Positions 1 through 9,415 of a stretch of 21,472 bases of DNA are shown in pieces. Position numbers and translations under genes: made by a program. This DNA is from an uncultured Clostridia bacterium. GTDB lineage: Bacteria > Bacillota > Clostridia > Christensenellales > Borkfalkiaceae. The stretch spans positions 1-21,472 of the forward strand of contig CALVXL010000130.1 of NCBI GenBank assembly GCA_944369635.1, given 5' to 3'. The number at the start of each line of letters is the position of its first letter. The first letter of the stretch is position 1. A model generated the notes under the pieces. That model searched no databases and was not told where the DNA came from. It saw only the letters and a list, made by a program, of their open reading frames with translations.

Positions 1-14
1 ATCCCTGAGCCTCA

Positions 15-2780
15 TTAATTATTTACTTGCTCTGCCCACACGGCATAGAACGTAGTTCCGTCCGCCGCAGCAGAAAGTTCGTCTATAGAAACCTCCGCTT
101 CGCCGCCTTCCGTTCTGCTCCATCCGACGAAAATATACCCGGGTCTGTAAGGCGCGGACATTTCATTCACCGCGATTATGTTTTCAAAAGAAGACGCATC
201 TCCGGAAAAATTCAGAACCGCTCCTTCAAACGTTACGCAGTCCCAAACAACGGTGCAGAACGATACGTTCCAAACGGTATTCCATGTTGATGGAACCGCA
301 TCCTTATCGATGTAGATCGTAAGAAAATTGCACCCGTAGAAGGCATACTTACCGACATTCGTGAGATTTTTGCTCAAAACAACGCTTTTCAGGCTGCCGT
401 CACCCTTAAACGCACAGTCGCCGATTTCCGTAAGACTGCTCGGCAAACTGAGTTTTTCAAGCGCCGTACAACCGAAGAAAGCGTAATCCCCGATTTTTTG
501 CACTCCTTCCGAAACAATCGCCGTATTCAAAGAAGTGCAACGATAAAATGCGCGCTCCCCGATTTCCTCTACGGAACCCGGAACCGTGATTTCCGTAAGC
601 GACGTGCAGTTTGCAAAAGCATATTTTCCTATCGTTTCCAAATTCCTGCCGATCGTAACCGAATTCAACGCATCACAGGAATTAAACGCGTGTGCCCCGA
701 TGGAAACCGCGGTATCTGGAATTTTTACGGATTCCAGCTTTTCGCAATTGTAAAATGCACAATCGCCAATCGTCCGAACGCCGCCGAGATCGACGGAAAC
801 AAGCCCGGTGCAATTGTAAAACGCATATGGTCCTATACTTTGCATTCCGTATGGCAATTTTATCGAGGGAAGCGACATACAATTATAAAATGCCGATCTT
901 CCGATAGAAGAAGTTTCCCCGTCGAATTCAACCAGCGACAACATACTGCAGTTATAAAAAGCATAATCTTCCACTTTCTCAACGGTAGACGGAATGTTTA
1001 TAGACAACAAGAGCGCGCAGTTATAAAACGCCGATTTACCGATATATTTCAGGCCTTCGTTCATCGCGATGTTCGTATACCCAAACGCGTTGTAAAAAGC
1101 ATAATCGGCGACGCCCACGGTACTTTCCGGAAACGCGTAATTCTGAAATTGAATATTAAGCGGATCCACAACACCGACGATCCAGCCGTCTACCGTAACG
1201 ACAGACGTCGGAGAACTGTTCCATAAAAGAGTATTGTAAAAGACGTCTACTTCAAGTTTTTCCAAGCTGTCCGGCAGGTCGACTTCTTGTAGTTTTGGAC
1301 AATTTGCAAATCCGTACATACCGATTTGTTTTACGCTTTGTCCTATTGTAAGATCGCTGAGAAGTTTGCTGTTTGCAAAAGCAAAAGCGCCGATTTTCTC
1401 CGTACCGTTACCGATCGTCACATTCATCAGCGAATCGATTCCGGAAAATGCGTTTTCACCGATATATTTAACGGAATCGGGAATTTCCACACGGACAATA
1501 CCCTGCACACTCGCGAAAGCGCTGTCTCCAATACCGACCACGCCGTCTTCCATCGTTTCACCCGTTACGCCGAATGTATCTTCTTCGGGGAACGAACTTT
1601 TTTTACATCCGATGAGCCAGTTATCGGCGTATACAAATAACGTAGCGCTGTTCCAGATCGCCGTATTCAAGAAGGCGTCTACCCCGACCGATTCGACGGA
1701 AGATCCGATTTCTACATCGGCAAGCGAAGAATCCTCGTAAAACGCCGCGGTATCCACGGTTTTAACGTTTTCGGGAATGACGATTGACTGCAACGCAGAA
1801 CAACGCGCGAAGGCATATTCGCCGATCGCCGTTACACTCGAAGGGATTTCAACGGAAGCGAGCGACGTGCAACTATCGAAAACATACGGGGAAAGCTCGC
1901 TCAATCTGTTGCTGATGTGTATTTTTTCAAGCGAAGTACATGCATAAAAGGCATAATCTTCCGCAGTAACCACCGAATCGGGCATTTGCACCTCGGTAAG
2001 CGACTCGCAGGCCGAGACAGCATAGAGACCGACAGATTGTACGTTATTGCCGAATTCAACCTTTTCCAAAGCTTTGCAGGAAGCAAAACAATAGTCGCTG
2101 ATCGCCGTCAGACTGTCGGGAAGTTCTACGCTCTTCAACGCGATACACCGCTGAAACGCGTAATCTCCGATCGACGTTACGCCTTCGGGAATTACCACGC
2201 TCGTCAGCATCCCGCAGTTGGAAAACGCACGGCGCGAAATCGTCGTTACATTTTTTCCTATCGTGATGCCGGTCAGTTTTTCGGAACCGGAAAACGCAGA
2301 TTCGGCAATACTGACGACGGGTCTGCCGCGATAAGTATCGTCCACCACGACATTCCCTTCCGCCGTACCGATTCCCGCCACTTCATAGGCGGTATAATTG
2401 TTTATGATTCTGTAACGCAATCCCGAATCCGCTTCTTTCGTATAGCTGATGGGATCGGACCATTCCGAATCGGAAGTAAAGACCCCGTCGCCGATAGCGC
2501 GAATGCGGATAGAATAAACTGCCGGAGCCAGATCGTCCATCGAGTAAAAATTTCCGCGGGTTTCAACGATATACCCGTTAAAGTCCACTTCGTAGCCGTC
2601 AGCATCCTCCGTTTCGTTCCAGTTAAGCGTTAAACTTTGCGAAATATCGTCCACATATAAGCCGTTTGGCCGTTGCAAAACGCTTTTCGAACATCCCGAA
2701 AACAGCAACAACGCAGCAAACAAACTTGCGAAAATACCGATTCCCGCCAGTACTCGTAATTTCTTTTTCATTTTTTCCAT
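15..2780 (-). CDS. BspA-type leucine-rich-repeat lipoprotein, 921 aa
   Basis: Predicted surface lipoprotein. A basic start and hydrophobic stretch (residues 8-27) end in a lipobox, FSGC, with Cys30 as the lipid anchor. Residues about 37-115 form a fibronectin-III-like domain (TLNW, YEV and IRIRAI strands). Residues about 150-840 carry some 27 LRR_5/BspA units of about 23 residues with the core AF-NC-L--V-IP--V--I. Two units are interrupted by WNS...W-(I/V)G insertions, an insertion type common in this family. The end (about 850-915) is an InlB/Listeria-Bacteroides repeat (GYIFVGW ... FYAVWA). Such proteins usually act in adhesion or ligand binding; the ligand here is unknown. It is the last readable gene of the MoxR/VWA operon, 21 nt after the dual-VWA gene. 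The ATG at 2780 lacks a clear ribosome site, and ATG 2771 is an alternative, so translation may be coupled. Family call firm, role inferred. Confidence 0.93.
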   Translation of the reverse strand: MEKMKKKLRVLAGIGIFASLFAALLLFSGCSKSVLQRPNGLYVDDISQSLTLNWNETEDADGYEVDFNGYIVETRGNFYSMDDLAPAVYSIRIRAIGDGVFTSDSEWSDPISYTKEADSGLRYRIINNYTAYEVAGIGTAEGNVVVDDTYRGRPVVSIAESAFSGSEKLTGITIGKNVTTISRRAFSNCGMLTSVVIPEGVTSIGDYAFQRCIALKSVELPDSLTAISDYCFASCKALEKVEFGNNVQSVGLYAVSACESLTEVQMPDSVVTAEDYAFYACTSLEKIHISNRLSELSPYVFDSCTSLASVEIPSSVTAIGEYAFARCSALQSIVIPENVKTVDTAAFYEDSSLADVEIGSSVESVGVDAFLNTAIWNSATLFVYADNWLIGCKKSSFPEEDTFGVTGETMEDGVVGIGDSAFASVQGIVRVEIPDSVKYIGENAFSGIDSLMNVTIGNGTEKIGAFAFANSKLLSDLTIGQSVKQIGMYGFANCPKLQEVDLPDSLEKLEVDVFYNTLLWNSSPTSVVTVDGWIVGVVDPLNIQFQNYAFPESTVGVADYAFYNAFGYTNIAMNEGLKYIGKSAFYNCALLLSINIPSTVEKVEDYAFYNCSMLSLVEFDGETSSIGRSAFYNCMSLPSIKLPYGMQSIGPYAFYNCTGLVSVDLGGVRTIGDCAFYNCEKLESVKIPDTAVSIGAHAFNSCDALNSVTIGRNLETIGKYAFANCTSLTEITVPGSVEEIGERAFYRCTSLNTAIVSEGVQKIGDYAFFGCTALEKLSLPSSLTEIGDCAFKGDGSLKSVVLSKNLTNVGKYAFYGCNFLTIYIDKDAVPSTWNTVWNVSFCTVVWDCVTFEGAVLNFSGDASSFENIIAVNEMSAPYRPGYIFVGWSRTEGGEAEVSIDELSAAADGTTFYAVWAEQVNN
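310..2330 (-). repeat. LRR_5 (BspA) coding repeat array, about 27 units
   Basis: The coding sequence repeats with a period of about 69 nt (23 codons), reading (Y/S)AF-NC-(S/T)L--(V/I)-IP--V--I in the protein. Units differ considerably from one another in sequence, so this is an old protein repeat and not a recent DNA tandem duplication. Several consecutive units in the middle share the variant YAFYNC or SAFYNC, which suggests local expansion of that stretch. Confidence 0.85.
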
Positions 2781-2801
2781 GTCGTTTATTTCTGAAAAAA
2801 T

Positions 2802-5495
2802 TTATTTGGTAATATTCTTTTTGTTCTTACGTTCCCTGACCAGTTCGTGAATCCACTTAAACTTGAATTTTCTGATCGCTATGTCAAGCAGGAACAGTAC
2901 CAGTGCGATTGTACAGAAGATCAGCCGCGGATCGTAAATGACGTGTACGATCTTTTCAAAGTCATCAAAGACCTCCCAAACTTCCGACAAAGAAGATCCT
3001 TTTCCCTTTTCGGCAAGATCGGACATAAACGCCACGCCGTCCTTTTCCGAAAGAACGTCATATTCTGCCGAATAAGAAAACACACGGTATGCGGTCGTTT
3101 CGGCAAGCACGTTGTTTGCCGCATCGACTTTTCGAACAATGACTTCATGTACGCCGGGCAAAGTGATTTCAAATGTCGCGCGCGTATAGCCGTTATCGGG
3201 ATTCATTTCGATGGGCGTCACTATCTCGCTGCCTGTGCCGAAGGAATTGCTCATATAGACCGCCTCGATCCGCTCGCCTTCCTTAAGATCCGTGTAAATG
3301 CTCATAATCGTGGTATAATTACCGTAATCCATGCTCACTTCTATTTCGGAAGGCCTTATGTCTCTCGTCGGGAACAACGCCTTTGCTATATTTTTAACGA
3401 TCTGCCTGCCGGCTTCTTTTTGAATGAAATCCGCCGACCAAGTTCCGTTCAGGTCGCACATGAAACTGCCTACAGAGCCTTCTCCGTATTTCCATTGCGC
3501 ATAAATCGGAACATATTCGCCCACCAGAACGGAAGTAGCCTCCGTTTTGATCTTAGTACCGTAGAAACCCGTCAACACAGGCATATCATCCTGCGTAATA
3601 CCGCTGACCACCGACGTATGTTCGCGAATGACCGGCGTAAAGGTTTCGTAGTTGACTTCCTTGATTTCATCAACTTCAAGTTCGTCGCGCATTTTATTGG
3701 TAAGCTGCTGAATATCGCTGATTTTGATATATCTTCCGTTGCCGAGACTTGCCGCGTTTTCCATATCCGTATCGTAACCGCCTTGCCCGATATTGACAAT
3801 GGTCACCGTTACACCGAGGTCGGCATAACGTTTGATGATCTTACTGTATGAATCATAACCGCCGTCATCCGTCGGTTCACCGTCGGAAACGATGATAATA
3901 TGCCGCTTTTCCACGGTGGTCAGCGACATAAGCGCCGACCCGGCCGCTTCGACCGACGCACCGTAAGGCGTGCCGTTCAGACTCATTTCAAGTTTTTCTA
4001 GCGACGCGATTATGCGCGACATCTGCGGCACGGGAAGCAAGGGCGAGATTTCAATAGGCGGATCGCCCAGCGTAATAATACCGCAATAATCACGCTCGCT
4101 CAAAGAGTATTGAATACAGGAAGAAATCGCTTCCTTTGCAAGCTCCAGATAAGATTTTCCCGAAGCGGAAGAACCTTCATACATGCTTCGCGAAACGTCT
4201 ATCAAAAATGCGACGCCGATGGGTGGCGTATAATTGATCGCCTGTACGGGAAGCATCTGCTGATACAGCGTTCCTTCCATATCTTCTTTGTTATACGCGT
4301 TCGCTTCGCCTGATTCGTTGTTCCCGCCTACGGTAAAGAGCCCTCCGCCGTATTCATATACATAGCTATGTAACAGTTCGTCGAATCCTTGCGGCATATC
4401 CGCATTGGCGATATTGACTAAAATAACCTCGTCGTATTCCCTCAGCTCGTTTACCGTCGTAGGAACCTTTTCCTCTTCCATTAATATGTTGATTACATCG
4501 ACCGTATAATCGGTGTTATCTTTTAAAATATTCACAAGTTCTGCAGATTCCCCGTTATTGCGTTCAAACACAAGCAATCTGTCAAACACGGCGATATTGA
4601 TATAACTAAAGTAAGTATTATTTTGCAAAAACGTATCGGAATCTTTCGAAATTTCGAAACTCAGCGCATGCATACCGGGCGCATCGAATTCGTGTTCCAA
4701 GGTAATGCTCTGATCGCCAAGCGAAAGGTAGACAGGTAAAACTTGTTTTACTTCGTTATTATCATAAAGCGTAAGTACCCCGTCCCCTTCTACGGAACTT
4801 CTAAGACTGATCGTCATTTTAAAAGGGTCGCCCACGATGACGTTATAGTCGGGAACGGTAGTGCCGATAATCTCCACTTCGTCTGTCAAGGGGCGATTGA
4901 TGCACATCGTGTCCACGCGTATGCCTTCAGCCGCAACCGCCCGAACAACGGAAAGTGCGTCGCCATCCGTTTCGATACCGTCGGAAATCAGAATAATCTT
5001 TGCCGTTTTCGGATTGGTGAAAAGCGTTCTCGCATAATTGAATGCCGCAGCAATATCCGTTGCCGTTGTATCCGGCAGCGGCGCGTTTGTGTAACGCCTG
5101 TAAATATCGTCGGTATTATAACTGAACGGTGCGGCAAGAACCTGATCGTAACCGAACAAAACGACGCCTATATTATAATGCGAACGGCTTTCATCCAATA
5201 TATCTTTTACAATAGTATCCCGTTTTTCCGTAGTTTCGTTGTTGCTGTCCGACATATCCACAAGCAAAATGATCTGATTATCGGTATTCGGCACGTCGTA
5301 TAAAAATTGCACCCCGGAAAAAACACTGATGCAGAGAACCATGACGCAAAGATGTAAAATCATGGAAATAATGCGGTTTCTCGTTCTACGATACTTTTTC
5401 GCCGACCGAAAATAATGGAAAAACGTGAAAAATATCGCCGGTATAAGGAGAAGTAAAAGCCACGGATATTTAAAACTGATGATAAAATTATACAT
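2802..5495 (-). CDS. Membrane protein with two VWA domains and a GATase1-like segment, 897 aa
   Basis: Two N-terminal membrane helices (about 10-29 and 43-65) precede a first von Willebrand A domain with an intact metal-site motif, DMSDS at 80-84, followed by a DTTATD loop and ISDG. A segment at about 350-420 (EYDEVILVN, then YEYGGGLFTVGG) resembles the class-I glutamine-amidotransferase-like domain found in bacterial VWA membrane proteins; I see no evidence that it is catalytic. A second VWA domain has DVSRS at 433-437, GTPYGAS and IIIVSDGEPTDD, also a complete metal site. A last helix (about 858-876) is followed by a lysine-rich tail. The two VWA domains should therefore face outside. A very strong ribosome site (GAGGAGGGG) lies in the 12-nt gap after the BatA gene. 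It likely works with the MoxR ATPase as a substrate-binding or scaffold partner. Domain calls are firm, function is inferred. Confidence 0.9.
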   Translation of the reverse strand: MYNFIISFKYPWLLLLLIPAIFFTFFHYFRSAKKYRRTRNRIISMILHLCVMVLCISVFSGVQFLYDVPNTDNQIILLVDMSDSNNETTEKRDTIVKDILDESRSHYNIGVVLFGYDQVLAAPFSYNTDDIYRRYTNAPLPDTTATDIAAAFNYARTLFTNPKTAKIILISDGIETDGDALSVVRAVAAEGIRVDTMCINRPLTDEVEIIGTTVPDYNVIVGDPFKMTISLRSSVEGDGVLTLYDNNEVKQVLPVYLSLGDQSITLEHEFDAPGMHALSFEISKDSDTFLQNNTYFSYINIAVFDRLLVFERNNGESAELVNILKDNTDYTVDVINILMEEEKVPTTVNELREYDEVILVNIANADMPQGFDELLHSYVYEYGGGLFTVGGNNESGEANAYNKEDMEGTLYQQMLPVQAINYTPPIGVAFLIDVSRSMYEGSSASGKSYLELAKEAISSCIQYSLSERDYCGIITLGDPPIEISPLLPVPQMSRIIASLEKLEMSLNGTPYGASVEAAGSALMSLTTVEKRHIIIVSDGEPTDDGGYDSYSKIIKRYADLGVTVTIVNIGQGGYDTDMENAASLGNGRYIKISDIQQLTNKMRDELEVDEIKEVNYETFTPVIREHTSVVSGITQDDMPVLTGFYGTKIKTEATSVLVGEYVPIYAQWKYGEGSVGSFMCDLNGTWSADFIQKEAGRQIVKNIAKALFPTRDIRPSEIEVSMDYGNYTTIMSIYTDLKEGERIEAVYMSNSFGTGSEIVTPIEMNPDNGYTRATFEITLPGVHEVIVRKVDAANNVLAETTAYRVFSYSAEYDVLSEKDGVAFMSDLAEKGKGSSLSEVWEVFDDFEKIVHVIYDPRLIFCTIALVLFLLDIAIRKFKFKWIHELVRERKNKKNITK

Positions 5496-5507
5496 TTCTT
5501 CCCCTCC

Positions 5508-7400
5508 TCACTGTGTGCGCCTGCTGAGCCACCATTCCAGGAACAGCAAGAATACCAGTGCGCCTGCGATGAATAATATCAGGTCGTAATCTTCTTCCTC
5601 GGGAACGGCTTCGACATAAGGATTGACGAGCGTATCGGCGATTGTAACAAAATCGCTTTCCGCATTGGGTATTTTTACATAGAAATTCTCCACAACCGTT
5701 TCGCCCGTAAACAACGTTTGCGACAGCGTGTAGGTCCCGTACTCGGACAATTTGATTTCGGAGGGAAGCTGCGTCAACGTAAACTCTTCTCCCTGCCCTG
5801 ACACGGCAAGAGAATCAGCGCGCGCATTCAGCTGCACCGTTTCCCCGACTTCAAAGTTATATCGCGTGATTGTGGACGGGAAAAAATATTCAAATATATT
5901 GAAAAACAATTTCGGAAATTCCAGCGTGATTGACGCATCGGAGTTTTGTAACTCGAAAGACATGACGACAATCTTGCCGTCTTCGTCGTTACGAACCGCC
6001 AAAGCGGGTTCCGTACGGTAACACGTCAGAAGGATTTCGTAATCGTCGCTGAACGTCATGCTTCTGATCTGCGAAACAAATATATTTTCCGCTATAATGC
6101 CGTCCACGATGGGGTGATTGCTCGTCTTCGTAAGGAACATATTGCCCGTGCGAGCAAATTGCGTGACGTTAATCCCCAAGCCCGCCGGCACGTTTTCCGG
6201 ATTGACAAAGAATACAATTCCGTCTTTCGGCATGCTCTTCGGCGACACTCTTTCGAAGATGTAAAAGTCAAACCCCTCGGTTTCCGGTTCTTTATTTTCC
6301 GTATTGAGCTCAACGTATTCTATATTCCAACGGGAACGCAACGTTTCGCGGATACTCATGATACTTCCGCGGAAAAAGATATTCGGAACGGAGCTCGCAT
6401 ATTGAATGCGGATCGTTTCTTTTGTGCCGCCGTAAATATAGAACATATTGTCGTAATAAAACGAATCGTCCACGCTCACGTAAATATAAGCGTAATCATA
6501 CGCATATACGCCGCTCGATCCCGTCGTTTCCGCATTAAAATTTACCGTCTGCGACTCGTCGCCTTCCAACCAGACGGGAAGGCTGTATTTCACTACGGAA
6601 TTTTCCTCAAAATTCACGCCGTATACTTCACAATACAGCGTGAGATCGACATCTCTGCCATAGCTCGCTATGTCGACGGCAAACGTATAATAATTTTCTT
6701 CCAATAACGCGACGCTGTCGAGAATGGCGACGTTATATTCGCTCGAATTGGAAACGTTGACGACTTCCACTTCGCCGACGTCATAATAATTTTTCGAAGT
6801 ATAATACAGCACGTCCGCTTCCGGCGTTTCGTCGAGCACTTCTTCCGCTATCTTCATCGCGCCGTTTACATCGCCCGAACCGTGACAGCAATAATCTTCG
6901 TAATTTTCAGCCATATCGTCAAACATCGTATCGAGTTCGGAATAGGTGTCCAACATCGTGCGTATGGAAATCGACTGCGCGGTTTCGCCTGCCAGAATTA
7001 CGGAGATTTCGCCGTTTTTCCCCGTTACGTCTTTCGCAAGCCGGCGGACTTCGTCGACCGCGCGCTCGAAACGCGTTACGCCGTTTGTCTCCGCAAGCAT
7101 ACTTACCGAACCGTCGATAACAACGATTTTTCTGTCGATCGCTTCCGGGCTCAGCGCCGCCAATACGGGTTGCGCCATTGCAAACGTGCAAAAAACGATT
7201 GCCAAAACCTGACAAATCAACAGAAAAATATCCTGCAATCGGCTGATCGGTTTCTTCTTCTTTCTGAAACGTAAACTAAGTTTCCAGACATATGTACTGG
7301 AAACTCCTTTCTTTTGATAATTGGGTTTGATGAGATAGATGATCAGGAGCGCAAGCAGTCCCAATAACCCCAGAAATCCCAACGGTATTAACCATTTCAT
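5508..7400 (-). CDS. BatA-type VWA membrane protein, 630 aa
   Basis: The N-terminus is the BatA/aerotolerance-regulator type: helix 4-24, a KPNY...VSSTYVW linker, a basic stretch, then helix 58-80. A VWA domain follows with DGSVS at 96-100. The rest of its metal site is weak: the region expected to supply the threonine reads CCHGSGDVNGA, and the usual ISDG strand is replaced by LYYTSKNYYD. Metal binding may be altered or lost. The long beta-rich middle (about 200-590) has no recognised domain. A C-terminal helix (about 606-624) ends in a short basic tail, so the protein is anchored at both ends. Its start overlaps the stop of the DUF58 gene as ATGA, which implies translational coupling. In known Bat operons such proteins work with MoxR and DUF58 partners; the client here is unknown. 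Confidence 0.88.
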   Translation of the reverse strand: MKWLIPLGFLGLLGLLALLIIYLIKPNYQKKGVSSTYVWKLSLRFRKKKKPISRLQDIFLLICQVLAIVFCTFAMAQPVLAALSPEAIDRKIVVIDGSVSMLAETNGVTRFERAVDEVRRLAKDVTGKNGEISVILAGETAQSISIRTMLDTYSELDTMFDDMAENYEDYCCHGSGDVNGAMKIAEEVLDETPEADVLYYTSKNYYDVGEVEVVNVSNSSEYNVAILDSVALLEENYYTFAVDIASYGRDVDLTLYCEVYGVNFEENSVVKYSLPVWLEGDESQTVNFNAETTGSSGVYAYDYAYIYVSVDDSFYYDNMFYIYGGTKETIRIQYASSVPNIFFRGSIMSIRETLRSRWNIEYVELNTENKEPETEGFDFYIFERVSPKSMPKDGIVFFVNPENVPAGLGINVTQFARTGNMFLTKTSNHPIVDGIIAENIFVSQIRSMTFSDDYEILLTCYRTEPALAVRNDEDGKIVVMSFELQNSDASITLEFPKLFFNIFEYFFPSTITRYNFEVGETVQLNARADSLAVSGQGEEFTLTQLPSEIKLSEYGTYTLSQTLFTGETVVENFYVKIPNAESDFVTIADTLVNPYVEAVPEEEDYDLILFIAGALVFLLFLEWWLSRRTQ

Positions 7401-8296
7401 TCCATAATCCCTACCTTCAAAAGCTCCTCAAACAACATCTTTTCAATGGGCTTATCGCTACGTACCGTGATAAAGCCCACGTCCCTTTTATGACAATAAG
7501 TCTTTAACTCGTCTATCAGGTACGAAAGCGCCATATCGTAAGCTTCCTGTACGCTGCGAGTTATGTTGAATTTCATATTTTTCGGATCGACCAGATCTTC
7601 AGATTCCGCATCCATCAGATGCACCCGTCCGGAGTAAGTCGGCTCTATCTCTTCCGGAGCAAGAACCTGAACGAGAATTACCTGCTGCTTTTTATAAAGG
7701 AGATAATCAATGGCCTTTTTCCAGTCGCTGTCTGTAAAAAAATCGGAAATAATTACAGCCAGTCCGTCGCTCGAGCCTATATCCGAACAATTTATAATCG
7801 CGGTACCGATGTCGGTGTCCCCGTCAAACTCCAGATTTTCCAGTTGATTAACGGCGTTAAAGAAAGTCTGCTTTCCGAAAATTACACCGTTGGTGTCCTC
7901 GCAAACATTTTTTTTCATCAGTTTGAAAGATACCTTATCGTTGTTATGTATTGCAAGAAAGCCAAGCGCCGCGGCGGTCGCGACGGCGTAAGCGCCTTTA
8001 TTGGGCGATTCTTTTCCCATCGACGCGGAACAATCGAGAAATATACGGATATGCATCTGTCGTTCATCCGTGAAAAGTTTCAGAAAATACTTTTCGAAAC
8101 GGCTGTACAGATTCCAGTCGATACGGCGGATATCGTCGCCGAGCATATATTCCCTATAGTCCGCAAATTCCACCGTCTGACCGTAAGTTTTTACCAGATG
8201 TTTTCCGCCGAAGAAGCCCGAAAGCTCCGATTTAAGATTCAGCGCAAGCGTCTCCAGCCTGTTAAAAAATGCGTCGTTTAGATAAGAAACTTTCAT
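7397..8296 (-). CDS. DUF58 domain protein (MoxR partner), 299 aa
   Basis: A full-length DUF58 protein without membrane segments. The family signature lies at about 44-70: D-REY--GDD-RRIDWN, followed by a conserved aromatic/basic stretch. It leads into a VWA-like fold with FLDCSASMG (a DxSxS motif) and later LAVIISDFF, matching the metal-site pattern. It likely sits at the inner face of the membrane and links the MoxR ATPase to the VWA membrane proteins, as proposed for other MoxR/DUF58 pairs. Ribosome site GGGAG lies about 7 nt before the ATG. Its start overlaps the stop of the MoxR gene (ATGA), and its own stop overlaps the BatA start in the same way, so the three proteins are probably made in fixed proportion. 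Family assignment is firm; the biochemical role is inferred. Confidence 0.93.
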   Translation of the reverse strand: MKVSYLNDAFFNRLETLALNLKSELSGFFGGKHLVKTYGQTVEFADYREYMLGDDIRRIDWNLYSRFEKYFLKLFTDERQMHIRIFLDCSASMGKESPNKGAYAVATAAALGFLAIHNNDKVSFKLMKKNVCEDTNGVIFGKQTFFNAVNQLENLEFDGDTDIGTAIINCSDIGSSDGLAVIISDFFTDSDWKKAIDYLLYKKQQVILVQVLAPEEIEPTYSGRVHLMDAESEDLVDPKNMKFNITRSVQEAYDMALSYLIDELKTYCHKRDVGFITVRSDKPIEKMLFEELLKVGIME

Positions 8297-9396
8297 TCTT
8301 TTCTCCCGAAGAATTTACGCTTACCCTTTTTATCGGCGTTCGATTCCGACTGCGGCGCTTCGACCTGCGATGTCGCCGCTTCCGTCTGCGCAACGGTCTG
8401 CGTTTTCTCCGGTTTCTTCCCGTTGAGCTCCTCAATGACCATTCTGATGACGTCGTCCGCTTTGACCTGCTCCGCAATCGCTTCAAAATTCATCTTCAGT
8501 CTGTGGCGGAGAACGGGATAAGCCAGGTCATTAAGGTCGCTGTAAGAAACGTTAAATCTGCCGTGCATGAGCGCGCGAACCTTTGCCGCGGAAATCAAAG
8601 CCTGTCCCGCACGCGGACTTGCACCGAGCCTTACATATTTTTTAGCCGCGGCGGAAGCGCATTCACTGTCGGGATGCGTTGCAAGACACAGCGTCATGGC
8701 GTAACGCATCACCTCTTCAGCCACGGGAATATGATTCGCCGTGCGGCGCATTTCCAAAAGTTCCTCGCCGCTACATACCGCGTCGGCAACTTCATCCATT
8801 GTCTTTTGCGTCATATTAACGATATCCATAAGATCGTCAACGCCGGGATTCGGCACGATCAGTTTGAACATGAAACGGTCCATCTGCGCTTCCGGCAAAG
8901 GGTACGTTCCGTCCTGCTCGATCGGGTTCTGCGTAGCGAGTACGAAGAACGCGTCGCTCAGTTTACGGGATACGCCCATAACGGTTACCGTATGTTCCTG
9001 CATGGCTTCCAGCAAAGCCGATTGCGTTTTCGGCGTGGCACGGTTGATTTCGTCCGCGAGAATAATGTTGCTGAAAATAGGCCCCGGCTGGAACTGGAAC
9101 TGCGAGTTACCGTTTTCGTCTTTCACGATGATATTAGTTCCCGTAACGTCAGCGGGCATCAGATCGGGCGTAAACTGAATACGCGAAAACGGCAGATTGA
9201 ATACGCGTCCCAAAGAACGCACCAACCTCGTTTTGCCGACGCCCGGAACGCCTTCAAGCAACACATTGCCTCCGGCGATCATTGCGATGATCGCCCCTTC
9301 CACTACGTCCTTTTGTCCGATGACATCGCGTCCGACCTGTTCAAAGATGTCCTCACATTGCTTGCTGAACTTTCGGATATCTGTTTCGTTTACCAT
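8293..9396 (-). CDS. MoxR-family AAA+ ATPase, 367 aa
   Basis: ATP-driven chaperone-like enzyme of the MoxR branch of AAA+ proteins. Walker A is GVPGVGKT at 49-56 and Walker B is IILADE at 111-116, followed by INRA-PKTQSALLEAMQE. The sensor region LATQNPIEQDGTYPLPEAQMDRF is typical of the family. The core of about 320 residues has the usual length. It is followed by an extra tail of some 45 residues rich in E, Q, T and S that ends in a lysine/arginine cluster (KKGKRKFFGRKE). That tail looks disordered and could contact membrane or partners. The ribosome site AGAGAGGAAG lies 7 nt before the ATG, in a 19-nt gap after the three-helix membrane protein gene. Known MoxR proteins act with VWA partners to remodel or activate client proteins, and this gene sits directly before such partners. 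Confidence 0.96.
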   Translation of the reverse strand: MVNETDIRKFSKQCEDIFEQVGRDVIGQKDVVEGAIIAMIAGGNVLLEGVPGVGKTRLVRSLGRVFNLPFSRIQFTPDLMPADVTGTNIIVKDENGNSQFQFQPGPIFSNIILADEINRATPKTQSALLEAMQEHTVTVMGVSRKLSDAFFVLATQNPIEQDGTYPLPEAQMDRFMFKLIVPNPGVDDLMDIVNMTQKTMDEVADAVCSGEELLEMRRTANHIPVAEEVMRYAMTLCLATHPDSECASAAAKKYVRLGASPRAGQALISAAKVRALMHGRFNVSYSDLNDLAYPVLRHRLKMNFEAIAEQVKADDVIRMVIEELNGKKPEKTQTVAQTEAATSQVEAPQSESNADKKGKRKFFGRKE

Positions 9397-9415
9397 TTTG
9401 TATCTTCCTCTCTTT

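Noticed and set aside
498..1226. 242-codon plus-strand ORF opposite the 921-residue lipoprotein gene
   Set aside because: Antisense shadow of the LRR array.
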